Shown: positions 15,728 through 24,965, numbered from the stretch's first letter. The stretch: DNA of 27,103 bases from an uncultured Succinivibrionaceae bacterium (GCA_900539665.1 UQCV01000028.1:1-27103); one strand, 5' to 3'. The notes: generated from the letters alone by a model not told the origin. Translations and numbers: made by a program.

Positions 15728-16327
15728 TTAGCCGTATCGCTTAATAAGTTCAGGTAGCATATCCGCCATAGCTTGACCACGGTGACTAATTTTATTCTTA
15801 AGATCAGGTTCCATCTCAGCTGCGGTCATGCCCATCAAAGGCACTAAAAACGATGGATCATAACCAAAACCATTGCTACCACGTTTTTCAGAAATGATTT
15901 CGCCATTCCAACTTCTTTGAAATACTAATGGGGTTGGATCATCGGCATGACGCATTAACACCAATACACACCAATATCTAGCCGTACGTTGTGCTTGAGG
16001 CACGTCACGAACTTTTTCGAGCAATAAATCTAGATTGGCTTCATCAGTTGCATTTTCGCCACTAAAACGGGCTGAATAAACTCCAGGCGCCCCATTAAGA
16101 CAATCAACTTCTAACCCTGAATCATCCGCAATTGCCGGTAAACCTGAATACTTAGCTGCGTGTCTAGCTTTAATAATGGCGTTTTCAATAAAGGTAGTTC
16201 CATCTTCAACTGGTGGTTTAATCCCAAATTGACTTTGTGGCACTATTTCAATGCCAGTCCCTTGAAGCATACGTGAAAACTCTCTAGCTTTACCAGGATT
16301 ACCGGTAGCAAGTACAATCTGAACCAT
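15728..16327 (-). CDS. rdgB: XTP/dITP diphosphatase RdgB
   Basis: RdgB hydrolyses non-canonical purine nucleoside triphosphates (XTP, ITP, dITP) and keeps them out of nucleic acids. The Ham1 family blocks are clear: LATGNPGKAREF at the N-terminus, TFIENAIIKARHAAK, ADDSGLEVDCLNGAPGVYSA, GFGYDP and SHRGQA near the end. From the ATG at 16327 the protein is 199 residues, close to E. coli (197). An ATG four codons upstream overlaps the AAAGGA that probably serves as ribosome-binding site, so I prefer the inner one. It lies 239 bases after hemW; rdgB next to hemW is the E. coli arrangement. Confidence 0.95.
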   Translation of the reverse strand: MVQIVLATGNPGKAREFSRMLQGTGIEIVPQSQFGIKPPVEDGTTFIENAIIKARHAAKYSGLPAIADDSGLEVDCLNGAPGVYSARFSGENATDEANLDLLLEKVRDVPQAQRTARYWCVLVLMRHADDPTPLVFQRSWNGEIISEKRGSNGFGYDPSFLVPLMGMTAAEMEPDLKNKISHRGQAMADMLPELIKRYG

Positions 16328-16566
16328 TGCGGATGTCATCCTTTAATTTATCTATGTATATCTGTGGATATAAGTATGAAGAGGACTTAGGTTGAACCTT
16401 AATAGCAAATTTAGCTCAGCCTTTAAAATAACTTTTTTTGTTCAAACCTTTGTCTAAGCTCATTATAATCCAAGCTCACCACAAAAGAGATAAAAGTTCC
16501 AAGCGGGCTCGCTTTTAAACACGATTTTTAAGGACCGAACTCGCCCCACCTAAAATATGCTCGCCA

Positions 16567-17853
16567 TTATAAGAACTCTTCTAACATTGCATTGACAAAA
16601 AGGTGCCCTTTAGGCGTAATCGCTAATGTATCTTGCTCTAGATTTAAAAGACCTTCCGCGATGCATCTTTTTAATGGTGCCATAACTTTGGTCATCTCAA
16701 GCCCTGTATAAGCCGTAAATTCAGCTAAAGGAACCGCTTCAAAGAGGCGTAATCTATTCAAAAAATATTCAAAACTCAAATCTTCCTTTGGCACTACATG
16801 GCAGTCTTCAACCCAAGTTCTCACATGACTTGTGCCCGCCCAGACCGAAGCTAAATTAAAAGCCGAAGTATTAACTAAATCAAGTGCAGATTTTTGTAGA
16901 GAGCCTCGTTCCACGCCTGGTGCTGAATCTTTTAAAATTCCATCCATATAAGCTTTAGAACTTGCCACCCGCGACGTGCGCACAATCCCATCAGGTAAAG
17001 TAAATTTGCTATGAGCCCCAGCACCTAAGGCTAAATAATCCCCAAATCGCCAATAATTTACATTGTGCCGACATTCGTGGTTAGGCTGGGCAAACGCACT
17101 TACTTCATAATGCTTATAAGAAGATTCTTCGAGCATTTTAAACCCTTGAACTACGGTGTTTTCAATCGTATCTTCTGAAGGTAAATCTAAAGGCGTTTGC
17201 GCCCCAAAGGCTGTATCTTCTTCAATGGTTAATTGGTACCAAGATAGATGAGGAGGTTTAATAGCCAAAGCAGCACTAAGATCAGCAAGCGCCATTTCGG
17301 TTGTTTGCCCCGGCAAACTATGCATCAAATCTAAATTGAAATTATTAAAGATAGACGCCACATCATTTATGGCCTTAAGTGCGGTGGCGCGATTATGGAT
17401 ACGCTTTAAGCGTTTTAATTCTCCATCATTTAAGCTTTGAATACCTAAACTGATGCGGTTCACCCCAAGCGCTTTATAGCCTTTAAGACTCGTAAGATCG
17501 ACTGTACCGGGATTAGCTTCCATGCTAATTTCGCAATCCGCAGCTAAGTTAAGTTTTAGGTTTAAAGCTTCAAACAAGCGTTCAAGTTCTTGCGGGGGGA
17601 ATAAACTCGGTGTGCCCCCACCAAAATATACACTCCTAATAGGACGATTGGTTAAAAGTTTAAGCTCTTGGGCTTCTAAAAGCTCGCACGTTAAATCAAG
17701 CTCCTTAATTAAGGCCTCAACATAAGCTGTAAAAGCTTTAGGATCTGTGGGGCGCGCTTGAGAGTTAAAATCACAATAAGGACATTTACGCACACACCAA
17801 GGTAAATGAATATATAACCCCAAAGGAGGTGTTTTTAATAATAAGGAGCTCAT
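16567..17853 (-). CDS. hemW: Radical-SAM heme chaperone HemW
   Basis: HemW is a radical-SAM protein related to HemN that binds heme and delivers it to respiratory enzymes; it is not a coproporphyrinogen oxidase. The cluster motif CVRKCPYCDFNS gives Cys20, Cys24 and Cys27 with a CX3CX2C spacing followed by DFNS, which is the HemW rather than HemN form. GGGTPSLFP, SMEANPGTVD and LGIQSL are the following SAM-binding blocks, and the C-terminal HemN-like domain ends in GLLNLEQDTLAITPKGH. The length of 428 is somewhat longer than E. coli (378). The ATG at 17853 has GGA close upstream. It precedes rdgB, as in enterics. Confidence 0.93.
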   Translation of the reverse strand: MSSLLLKTPPLGLYIHLPWCVRKCPYCDFNSQARPTDPKAFTAYVEALIKELDLTCELLEAQELKLLTNRPIRSVYFGGGTPSLFPPQELERLFEALNLKLNLAADCEISMEANPGTVDLTSLKGYKALGVNRISLGIQSLNDGELKRLKRIHNRATALKAINDVASIFNNFNLDLMHSLPGQTTEMALADLSAALAIKPPHLSWYQLTIEEDTAFGAQTPLDLPSEDTIENTVVQGFKMLEESSYKHYEVSAFAQPNHECRHNVNYWRFGDYLALGAGAHSKFTLPDGIVRTSRVASSKAYMDGILKDSAPGVERGSLQKSALDLVNTSAFNLASVWAGTSHVRTWVEDCHVVPKEDLSFEYFLNRLRLFEAVPLAEFTAYTGLEMTKVMAPLKRCIAEGLLNLEQDTLAITPKGHLFVNAMLEEFL

Positions 17854-17978
17854 AAAGATCCAAAATTCAAGCCCAAGCTTTATCCCAAGTTTACAGAACC
17901 TAACTTAAATGCAAAATAGAACCTAAAACAAGCAAACTCGCCTCTAAATTAGACCAACTAAATCTCAAAGGACCAAGT

Positions 17979-18455
17979 TTAGCTTTTACGTTTAACTTCG
18001 ATATGCACAGAATCATCTACCATGGTCACGGCAATTTTTTCGTCTGACTTTATCACCCCTTTGACCACCAAGCCTAGACGTAACAGTTCTTGCAAATCCA
18101 TCCCATCAGGCACCACCACACGCCCCCCTGCGTCTCGCACCGAACCTAAGCGAAACATGCATTCATTACAAGAGACGTCGAGTTTTTTGTTATTTGATAA
18201 CACGCCTAAACTCATCAATACTTTCAAAAAGCGGTAGACTGTTGAAATGCCAATTCCAGGGTTTGCGGCTAACACTTCATAGTACAATTCCTTTGTACAG
18301 CTAAAGCGACCAGTGAAAAGATTATCCACAATCAACAGTCTTTGTTTAGACATTCTGACCCCTGCTGCCTTTAATTTTTCTAAGCAATCAGCTTTGGCGT
18401 TATGGAGAGTAAAACACTCGTCTAAATGATCCAAATTTTCTTTTGTTGTATCCAT
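17979..18455 (-). CDS. Divergent Fur-family winged-helix regulator
   Basis: About 158 residues resembling the DNA-binding half of Fur/Zur/PerR proteins: RMSKQRLLIVDNLF, CTKELYYEVLAANPGIGISTVYRFLKVLMSLGVL matches the Fur winged helix, including the STVYR recognition helix. The C-terminal half does not show the usual His-rich metal site or two structural CxxC pairs; only SCNEC remains at the place where Fur has its HHDH block. It is therefore probably a regulator with altered or lost metal sensing. The ATG at 18455 has GGAAA six to seven bases upstream; an ATG at 18467 has no visible site. It follows the HMA-protein gene by 107 bases, so it may belong to the same metal module. Specific regulon unknown. 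Confidence 0.75.
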   Translation of the reverse strand: MDTTKENLDHLDECFTLHNAKADCLEKLKAAGVRMSKQRLLIVDNLFTGRFSCTKELYYEVLAANPGIGISTVYRFLKVLMSLGVLSNNKKLDVSCNECMFRLGSVRDAGGRVVVPDGMDLQELLRLGLVVKGVIKSDEKIAVTMVDDSVHIEVKRKS

Positions 18456-18562
18456 GTCAGTTTCCATGTATTAACAATATCTAAAAATTCTGCAAACCTA
18501 AGGGCAAACACACTGTCTGCCAAACTTAATTTTTTAAACCGATTAAATCCGAAGGCCCAAGG

Positions 18563-18793
18563 TTACTTTGCCACCGTTATCACCACATGCCCATCACAGA
18601 CTTTTGCACAAGCTTCAATTAGTTTTAACAACTCATCGGTTACCATCGGGGTTATTAGCTCAAGCTCAATTAAGCGCTGTCTGTGACTAACCTTAACGTA
18701 TTCCACGGCTTCTATATCTGCTTTGATCTTTTTTTCTAAAGTCATCGCACACATCGGGCAATCAAGTCCGGTAACTGTAAAAACGTACTGCAT
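18563..18793 (-). CDS. Small heavy-metal-associated (HMA) domain protein
   Basis: A 76-residue single HMA domain with the metal-binding loop GLDCPMCA (Cys12 and Cys15). The Asp before the first Cys is like the loop of zinc/cadmium/lead ATPases (ZntA type) rather than the copper form. The fold order fits (strand FTVTGL, helix from AMTLEKKI, strand VEYVKV, strand LIELELI, helix, strand HVVITVA). It could be a free metal carrier or a former N-terminal domain of an exporter. The ATG at 18793 has AAGGA eight bases upstream; a more distant start would overlap arsR by 59 bases and add residues unlike the family. It begins 4 bases after the arsR stop, so the two are surely in one operon. No exporter gene is in the window. 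Confidence 0.85.
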   Translation of the reverse strand: MQYVFTVTGLDCPMCAMTLEKKIKADIEAVEYVKVSHRQRLIELELITPMVTDELLKLIEACAKVCDGHVVITVAK

Positions 18794-18797
18794 AACC

Positions 18798-19145
18798 CTA
18801 TTCCTTTTCTCTAATGTGCTCAACAGCAACCTTAAGCACCACCGACACATGATCATCGCTTAACCGATACAATATATGCATCCCATCGCGACGCCCTACC
18901 ACGAGCTTACATCTTTTTAAAATTGCTAATTGATGCGACACTGCAGAAACAGTCATTTCGAGCGCCCGAGCAATATCACATACGCATTTTTCTGTTCCCG
19001 CCAACAACAAAAAAAGAATTCTAATGCGCGTTTGATCGCCCACCGCCTTAAAAAAATCCGCCAAGGCTCCCGCCTCCGTCACGGAATCTAGCACAACCAA
19101 ATCTGCCGTTTGGGTTTCACTAATTTTTGGACATTCGTTATCCAT
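18798..19145 (-). CDS. ArsR/SmtB-family metal-sensing repressor
   Basis: A 115-residue winged-helix repressor. The DNA-binding helix is TVSAVSHQLAILKRCKLV (residues 65-82). The alpha-5 zinc site of SmtB/CzrA proteins is complete: Asp97, His99, His110 and Glu113 have the same spacing as SmtB 104-106-117-120. A CVC at 54-56, as in CadC-type alpha-3 sites, is also present. It should therefore bind zinc, cadmium or a related divalent ion and release DNA. The ATG at 19145 has AAAGG nine bases upstream; an in-frame GTG at 19151 lies too close to that site. It is the first gene of a module with the HMA protein and probably the Fur-like gene, behind its own promoter and operator. Confidence 0.92.
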   Translation of the reverse strand: MDNECPKISETQTADLVVLDSVTEAGALADFFKAVGDQTRIRILFLLLAGTEKCVCDIARALEMTVSAVSHQLAILKRCKLVVGRRDGMHILYRLSDDHVSVVLKVAVEHIREKE

Positions 19146-19235
19146 CAACACAGACCTTTAGGTTTTAACTTACCTTGAAAACAAAAACTTCAACAAGATA
19201 TGCACACATCTTTGCTCACCTGCTGGTTATTTAGC

Positions 19236-19255
19236 ATTTGAGCATTTATTCAAAT
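19236..19255. promoter_or_regulatory. ArsR/SmtB-type operator
   Basis: ATTTGA-GCATTTAT-TCAAAT is a perfect 6-8-6 inverted repeat, similar in layout and base content to CadC/SmtB operators (TGAA/TTCA arms with an A/T-rich centre). It covers the predicted start of transcription for arsR, so a bound repressor would block initiation. Autorepression by the adjacent ArsR protein is the simple reading. Confidence 0.6.
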
Positions 19256-19258
19256 ACA

Positions 19259-19287
19259 ATAATACTATACCTAAAAAATCGAGTCAA
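19259..19287 (-). promoter_or_regulatory. Sigma-70-type promoter of the arsR module
   Basis: On the minus strand TTGACT (19287-19282), a 17-base spacer and TATTAT (19264-19259) each match consensus at five of six positions. Transcription would start near 19252, giving a leader of about 107 bases before arsR. Confidence 0.6.
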
Positions 19288-19361
19288 ATCAATTATATCA
19301 TACTAAATTACAAGGAATTAAAGAATCCTCCTTGAGCAAGCTGAATTGTTTCACTTCTCCC

Positions 19362-19395
19362 AAAAGAAAAGGCTCATCTTTGCCGATGAGCCTTT
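19362..19395 (-). terminator. Intrinsic terminator after the GH57 gene
   Basis: AAAGGCTCATC and GATGAGCCTTT form an 11-bp stem with a 6-base loop, and on the minus strand the sequence continues CCTTTTCTTTT. It lies 33 bases after the stop codon of the large glycosidase gene and separates it from the arsR module. Confidence 0.85.
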
Positions 19396-19427
19396 AACTA
19401 AAGTTTATGACTTAATTGTACTTTGGT

Positions 19428-22400
19428 TTACTTTTGAACCTTTCTTCTTCTAAGTAAGGCTGCAAGACCACCAAGCATGAGTAATGAGAGTGGATCGAAA
19501 GCACCACCTGATGAACCACCAGAGGAGCCACCACCGTTGTTACCACCCGCATTAGAAGGAGCGTCAGCTGTAACTGCAACCTTAACCTTGCTTAATGAAA
19601 CAACATTAGAAACATCATCAATACCCATTACTTGAATTTCATAATCGCCAGCTTCGTCTAGGATAAATGACTGGACTGCACTTGCGGATGCTTCAAGGAA
19701 CTCATCCCCTTCAGTAGCGTCAATGCCACATTCAGGATTATGGTATCTCTTATCAAAGTAGCACAACTTACGATCGCTCGCAGAACCACTAGCTACAAGA
19801 TTAGTTAATTTCTTGTATACATAGTAACGAACAGTATTTTTGTAATTTCCTAAAGAGATTTCTATTGGTCTCTTGATCTGAACCTTAAGTTCTTGACCAT
19901 CAAGAGCATTAGATGCATTTACAGAAGATGTTTCACCATTTTCGTCAGTAGACGCAAAACTAAACTCTGGTTTTGGATACACAGGTACATCATCGTTCTC
20001 AGTTAAATAACCTTCTGCCGGATCTACCGCCACAGGTACTTCAACCACCATGGTATCTTCATGCCCAGACTTATCAATAACCTTAAGAGTTACAACGTTG
20101 TTACCAAGCGCTTCAAACTTGAACTTCATGGTAGCGGTTGTTGAAGGTTGTTTGTTATTGTTTACAAACCAAACATAAGTATCAATACCGTCGCTTGACT
20201 TAGAAGCTGAAGCATCAAAGGTAACTTCAGTACCGTAGTAAACTACAGCCGGAGCGTTAAAGTCAAGTTTTGCTGTAAGGTCATAAGGGGTTTGTTGAGG
20301 ATCCTTATTCACGGTAATAGTAGATTTAGCAGAAGCTAACTGACCTACAGTATCTTCAATGGTTAAACCAATTTCATAAGTACCAACGGCTTCAGGCTTA
20401 AAGGTATAAGCTCTGCCATTTTCTTCTGAAAGTTCAGTCCCATTGAGGTACCAATGGTAAGCTTTGATCCCCTTGTCATCATAAGAACCAACGGAAGACA
20501 ACTCAACGCTTCTACCAAGAAGTAAAGTCTGTTCCTTAGGTGATAATACTACAACAGGTGGGTTATCAATTTCAGGCTTAACAACAGTAACCTTAATTGA
20601 AGCAACATCTGACGCGCCCTTAGTATCGGTTACAGTTACAGTGTAAACAGTATCAGCCTCTGGATTTACAGTAATAGCTGAAGTTACACTACCATCATTC
20701 CAAGCATATGAAAGTTCATCACCGTCTTCATCAGTTGAAGCTGATGCATTTAAAGTAATTCTTTCACCAACATTGATCTTGTTGCCAACCTTATCGCTAT
20801 TGATAACTGCCTTTGGTGCATGGTTTACGTCAACTGACTGAACATCAACCTTAACGCACGCAGTATCGGTATCTTTATTAACACCAGTTACTGTTACACA
20901 GTAGTTCTTAGTAGCTGTTGGAGTTACAGTGATCTTTGCAGTCTTATCACCGGTATCCCAGAGGTAGCTACCTACGTTTTCAGAAGCAGACGCATCAAGT
21001 ACTACTGATTCACCAGCGTTAATGCTAGTCTTGCTTGCTGCAACCTTAGCCTTAACAGCGAGAACCGGACCAGTTAAAGTAACGGTACGAGTATTATCAA
21101 TAGTTACCTTACCATCAGTTACAGTAACCTTAACAGTGTAAGAACCAGCCTTAGCGTAAGCATGAGTTACACTAGCCCCTTCACCAGTCTGACCATCACC
21201 AAAATCCCACTTATAAGTAGCATTTGCGAGTTCAGCTGAAAGCTCTGTTGTAAAATTAACCGCTAATGCTTGAGCATTTACAGAGGTAGATATAGTCACA
21301 GTTGGAAGCTCAACTTCACTTACAGTGATAGCAACAGAAGCAGAACTTGTTGCGTTCTTATCATCAGTTACAGTCAAAGTATAGGTGGTGGTCGCTTTAG
21401 GAGCTACACTAACCTTAGCTTCAGTTGAAATAACCTTACCAGTTGCATCCTTCCATGAGTAAGAAGCAATCTTGCCATCTTCATCAGTTGAAGCAGAACC
21501 ATCTAAAACTACACTTTCACCCTTAGTGATAGTAGAAGTAGAAGCTAAAACCTTAGCAACCGGAGCCTTGTTAGTTACAATTTCAGCGTTTTCAACGGTT
21601 ACAATCACACTGCGAGAGTTAGTAGCACCCTTGTCATCTGTTACCACTACACTATAAGTAGTAGTTTCAGTTGGGCTAACAGTGATCTTTGCAGTTGATT
21701 CACCGTTACTCCAGGAGTACTTCACAATCTTGCCATCACTATCGGTTGAGCCAGAAGCATCAAGAGTTACGCTATCGCCCTTCTTGATAGTAGGCTGAGC
21801 TGGAGAAACAACAGCTTTTGGCGCCTTGTTTTCAGAACCAAATGGGCTACCTTCAGTCATTTTTGTACCATCGACTGAGTAATCAGCAATAGTATTAGTT
21901 AAGAAGTTACCACCATTTGAGGCCTTAAACCACTGGCCACCGCAATCGTTGAAGAGGAATTCCATACCCTTCTTGTCTGAATCTAACTGAAGGTCAAGTT
22001 TAAACCAGCCTTCTTCAGCCGAGGTCATCGGAGTACCAGGAGCCGCAGTCCAACCCTTGCCAGTTTCATCAGGAGTACCACGATAATGCATACAAGCCCT
22101 AGCTAAAGTAGTTGCCGGCTTAAAGTATACAGTTGCAGTCTGATAGATATCAGGAGCGCCTTCCACGAAGTTACCACCTTCATCAATAGTGTAAGCGCCC
22201 TTAGCTAAGCACTTACCTTCATTTGAAGGGTAAGATGTAGTAGCACCATCATTACGCACCTTAATATCGGCGCAACCAGCTTCACTTACATACTGCACAG
22301 TGGTCTTGAAGTAGTCAGTGTTAGTAATCTTCTTCAGAGCTACAGAATTCCAAGTATCTCTACCATTATCCTTGTAGTCAGCAAACACTGAACCCACAGA

Positions 22401-24869
22401 GCTATCAGCAGGCTTAACGTAAATAGTTACCGCATCATGACGCACTATAGGCTTATCAGAAAAGAACATGTGAGTCCCTTCGATTTCACCGTTCACGTCT
22501 TCTACGTAACCATCAGCAGTTTTGTTATAACGACCAGCGCCAACATAAACAGACTGAATTTCACTCTTAGTAACGTTACCTAAGTTATCAGTAGCTTCCA
22601 TGTAGTAGTCTACAAGCTGGTCACGATAATCAGAGATATAAGCGTAATAGGTATCACCAATCTTTTGGGCTTTAACTACCTTTTGGAGTTTAGCTGCGTC
22701 AAAGGTCTGCCAATCAACGCCATCGATATTAGGGGTAAGGTCACGCTTCTTAGTCGCATAAGCCTTCCATTCACCAACCTGATCTACGTCTACGTTAGGC
22801 TGACCGGCAAATTTCTTTGGATCGTATACGCGTGGCGCAATATCGGTCGCGCTCATGCGCTTATCCTTGTGCGGACGAACCATAACCTTAACGTCTTTGA
22901 TCCCACTTACGTCATAAGCATAGGTGTAGATAGCAAATTCGTTATCAGCGTGAGCTACAGTCCAACCTTCAGCCTTAGAAGCATTAGCCGAACCAGGGTT
23001 ATATGGATAACGCTGTACCCACCACATAGATGGACCGGTCTTATCCTTAGCTAAGTTCTTCTCAACATATGGCTGAGTAAAGAATAATGACTGATTAAAG
23101 CCAAGAGTTGGCTTGACGTTATCGTCAGTGTTTTCGTCGTAATAACCAAACCCTGAGTCGATAGAAGAAATAAGGAAGTACCAACCAAGTTCAGCTGGGT
23201 TGGCCCCGCCCTTGTAATCATTAGCTTCGTCACCCTTAACTGGGTAAGACATCATGTATGGATTAAGCTGGTTGCCTTCATAGGTAACTTGCCTTTCAGC
23301 TTCAGTCTTTGGTGACCAATAGTTAGGGTGCGCATCAAGCCAAATCTGTTCAGCAGTTTCAGCGTAGTTGATAGCCGCCTGTAATAAGGCAAAGTTACGT
23401 TCTAGGTAATGGTAACCGTATTCCATTGACACAGCGTGACCAAATGGAAGACCTTCAAAGTTGGTTGGATTTTCGAACTCAGTTCCCATTGCTTCATTAA
23501 AATCAGCGAACTGACCTTTCCAAACGCCCATTGGAATATGCCAGTGGTACCAAGTTGGATCAGAAGAAGAGTCACGAGTATCGATCCATGAACCGTCTTG
23601 CACGTGTTGAATATCATCAGCTGGAATTGGATGAGCCTTGAGGTATTCTTGAATCCCCATCCCAACTACGCCTTCAGTTGCGTATTCGTTACCTGAATTC
23701 ATCCAAGTATCAAGTGAACCGGCGCGCCCTTGTGAGTTGTCCCCATCGTGTGCAATAACGAAGTACATGGTGCGGTCACCTGCAAATTCTTCAAAATCAA
23801 AGAGTTTGCTTGTCGCAGGAGTAGCAGCCCCTTCCCAACCTTCAAGCCATGAGCCGTTCTGGTCAACCGGAATACCAGCAAGCTTAGAAACCTCACCTGT
23901 TTCTGGATTTACGTACTGCACCCAGTGAGGAATCGCGGCAAATGGGAACTTATTAACTACGTTCTGCTTTTCGTGCGCCATGTTAATGGTCACCCAATCA
24001 CCTACTTCTGAAGTGTTTTGTAAATCAGCGCGGTTTGGCGGTGAAATTACAGTATCGAACGCAGGGTCGGAAACACTAAAAGGATAATCGCGTAAGGCAC
24101 GAGAGAAATGGTTGTTACCCATTACAGACCATTCAACGCCAAGCTTTTTTAAAGTTGGAATCAAGCGTTCTGAGAACCCGAGTTCTGTAGGGAAGAAGCC
24201 CTTTGATGACTTGAACTTATCGCCTAAGAAGTAATCCTGCTGTAAGGTTACGTTCTGGTAAATAAGATCCTTTAAGAAGTACTGTGGACCAACAAGCGGA
24301 CCCATAGAATGGTGACCGGTAAAGTGAATTGGTTCAAGGGCATTAAAACCATTGGTGGTTTTAACAGTGCCTACAGTGCTCTTCCAATCATTGGCCCAAC
24401 CTAAACCGAAGTTTAAAAGCCCTAATTCCGCAAAACTCTGCACATTATTAACAACAGCCGCAGACATAGTTACTTGGGTCTGGCTAAGTGGATGTCTACT
24501 GTTGTTAGCTCTAGCGGTAGCAGCCGGCCAAGAACTGTAAGCAGCCTGCTTAGCATGGTGACTATAGTAAGTTTCTAAGTCATCATGTGGCATTGGCTTG
24601 CCGCTGGCTAAGAAATAAGTGTAGTTAGCTGGCGGATTAAGCTTAAGATTAAATACTTGACCATCGTATGTATAACGAATTGGGGCACCTACAGCAGTAC
24701 CCTTATAAGAAGAGGTATCATAATAAGGCCAAAAGTTTGGCATGTGGTTATGATACACATGGGATGCAGCAATAGTAGCATCAGCAGTATTTACAACTAC
24801 AAATGGTGCACATAGCGCTAAGCCAATAGCAACATTGAGCGCGTTGATTTTCAAATTCATTTTGGTCAT
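19428..24869 (-). CDS. Large secreted GH57-type amylase with starch-binding and PKD domains and a GlyGly-CTERM-like anchor
   Basis: A 1813-residue exported protein. A signal peptide covers about residues 1-36. Residues ~37-600 fit family GH57 alpha-glucanases: HVYHNHMPNFWP (conserved region I), HFTGHHSMG (II), GFFPTELGFSERLIPTL with candidate nucleophile Glu229 (III), and VIAHDGDNSQ with candidate acid Asp375/Asp377 (IV). A block near 610-780 (PQRYPYNPGS-like, DYYMEATDNLGNV) accompanies such GH57 enzymes. Two starch-binding CBM25/26-like modules follow at ~812-905 and ~910-1005. About seven PKD/Ig-like repeats span ~1016-1620. The end, a Gly/Ser-rich run then DPLSLLMLGGLAALLRRRK, resembles the GlyGly-CTERM signal cut by rhombosortase. 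The ATG at 24869 directly precedes the signal peptide; an upstream TTG is possible. It probably degrades starch at the cell surface. Confidence 0.82.
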   Translation of the reverse strand: MTKMNLKINALNVAIGLALCAPFVVVNTADATIAASHVYHNHMPNFWPYYDTSSYKGTAVGAPIRYTYDGQVFNLKLNPPANYTYFLASGKPMPHDDLETYYSHHAKQAAYSSWPAATARANNSRHPLSQTQVTMSAAVVNNVQSFAELGLLNFGLGWANDWKSTVGTVKTTNGFNALEPIHFTGHHSMGPLVGPQYFLKDLIYQNVTLQQDYFLGDKFKSSKGFFPTELGFSERLIPTLKKLGVEWSVMGNNHFSRALRDYPFSVSDPAFDTVISPPNRADLQNTSEVGDWVTINMAHEKQNVVNKFPFAAIPHWVQYVNPETGEVSKLAGIPVDQNGSWLEGWEGAATPATSKLFDFEEFAGDRTMYFVIAHDGDNSQGRAGSLDTWMNSGNEYATEGVVGMGIQEYLKAHPIPADDIQHVQDGSWIDTRDSSSDPTWYHWHIPMGVWKGQFADFNEAMGTEFENPTNFEGLPFGHAVSMEYGYHYLERNFALLQAAINYAETAEQIWLDAHPNYWSPKTEAERQVTYEGNQLNPYMMSYPVKGDEANDYKGGANPAELGWYFLISSIDSGFGYYDENTDDNVKPTLGFNQSLFFTQPYVEKNLAKDKTGPSMWWVQRYPYNPGSANASKAEGWTVAHADNEFAIYTYAYDVSGIKDVKVMVRPHKDKRMSATDIAPRVYDPKKFAGQPNVDVDQVGEWKAYATKKRDLTPNIDGVDWQTFDAAKLQKVVKAQKIGDTYYAYISDYRDQLVDYYMEATDNLGNVTKSEIQSVYVGAGRYNKTADGYVEDVNGEIEGTHMFFSDKPIVRHDAVTIYVKPADSSVGSVFADYKDNGRDTWNSVALKKITNTDYFKTTVQYVSEAGCADIKVRNDGATTSYPSNEGKCLAKGAYTIDEGGNFVEGAPDIYQTATVYFKPATTLARACMHYRGTPDETGKGWTAAPGTPMTSAEEGWFKLDLQLDSDKKGMEFLFNDCGGQWFKASNGGNFLTNTIADYSVDGTKMTEGSPFGSENKAPKAVVSPAQPTIKKGDSVTLDASGSTDSDGKIVKYSWSNGESTAKITVSPTETTTYSVVVTDDKGATNSRSVIVTVENAEIVTNKAPVAKVLASTSTITKGESVVLDGSASTDEDGKIASYSWKDATGKVISTEAKVSVAPKATTTYTLTVTDDKNATSSASVAITVSEVELPTVTISTSVNAQALAVNFTTELSAELANATYKWDFGDGQTGEGASVTHAYAKAGSYTVKVTVTDGKVTIDNTRTVTLTGPVLAVKAKVAASKTSINAGESVVLDASASENVGSYLWDTGDKTAKITVTPTATKNYCVTVTGVNKDTDTACVKVDVQSVDVNHAPKAVINSDKVGNKINVGERITLNASASTDEDGDELSYAWNDGSVTSAITVNPEADTVYTVTVTDTKGASDVASIKVTVVKPEIDNPPVVVLSPKEQTLLLGRSVELSSVGSYDDKGIKAYHWYLNGTELSEENGRAYTFKPEAVGTYEIGLTIEDTVGQLASAKSTITVNKDPQQTPYDLTAKLDFNAPAVVYYGTEVTFDASASKSSDGIDTYVWFVNNNKQPSTTATMKFKFEALGNNVVTLKVIDKSGHEDTMVVEVPVAVDPAEGYLTENDDVPVYPKPEFSFASTDENGETSSVNASNALDGQELKVQIKRPIEISLGNYKNTVRYYVYKKLTNLVASGSASDRKLCYFDKRYHNPECGIDATEGDEFLEASASAVQSFILDEAGDYEIQVMGIDDVSNVVSLSKVKVAVTADAPSNAGGNNGGGSSGGSSGGAFDPLSLLMLGGLAALLRRRKVQK

Positions 24870-24965
24870 ACAAAACTCAACTTCAGAAAGTTCAAACAAA
24901 TCAAAAAACAGATACGTTTTTGCGACATTTGTTTAGATTTATGCCACAAATTTGTATAGTTTTTT

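Noticed and set aside
18563..18856. Longer HMA protein starting at 18856
   Set aside because: It would overlap arsR by 59 bases and add residues unrelated to the HMA fold, while the ATG at 18793 has a good ribosome-binding site.
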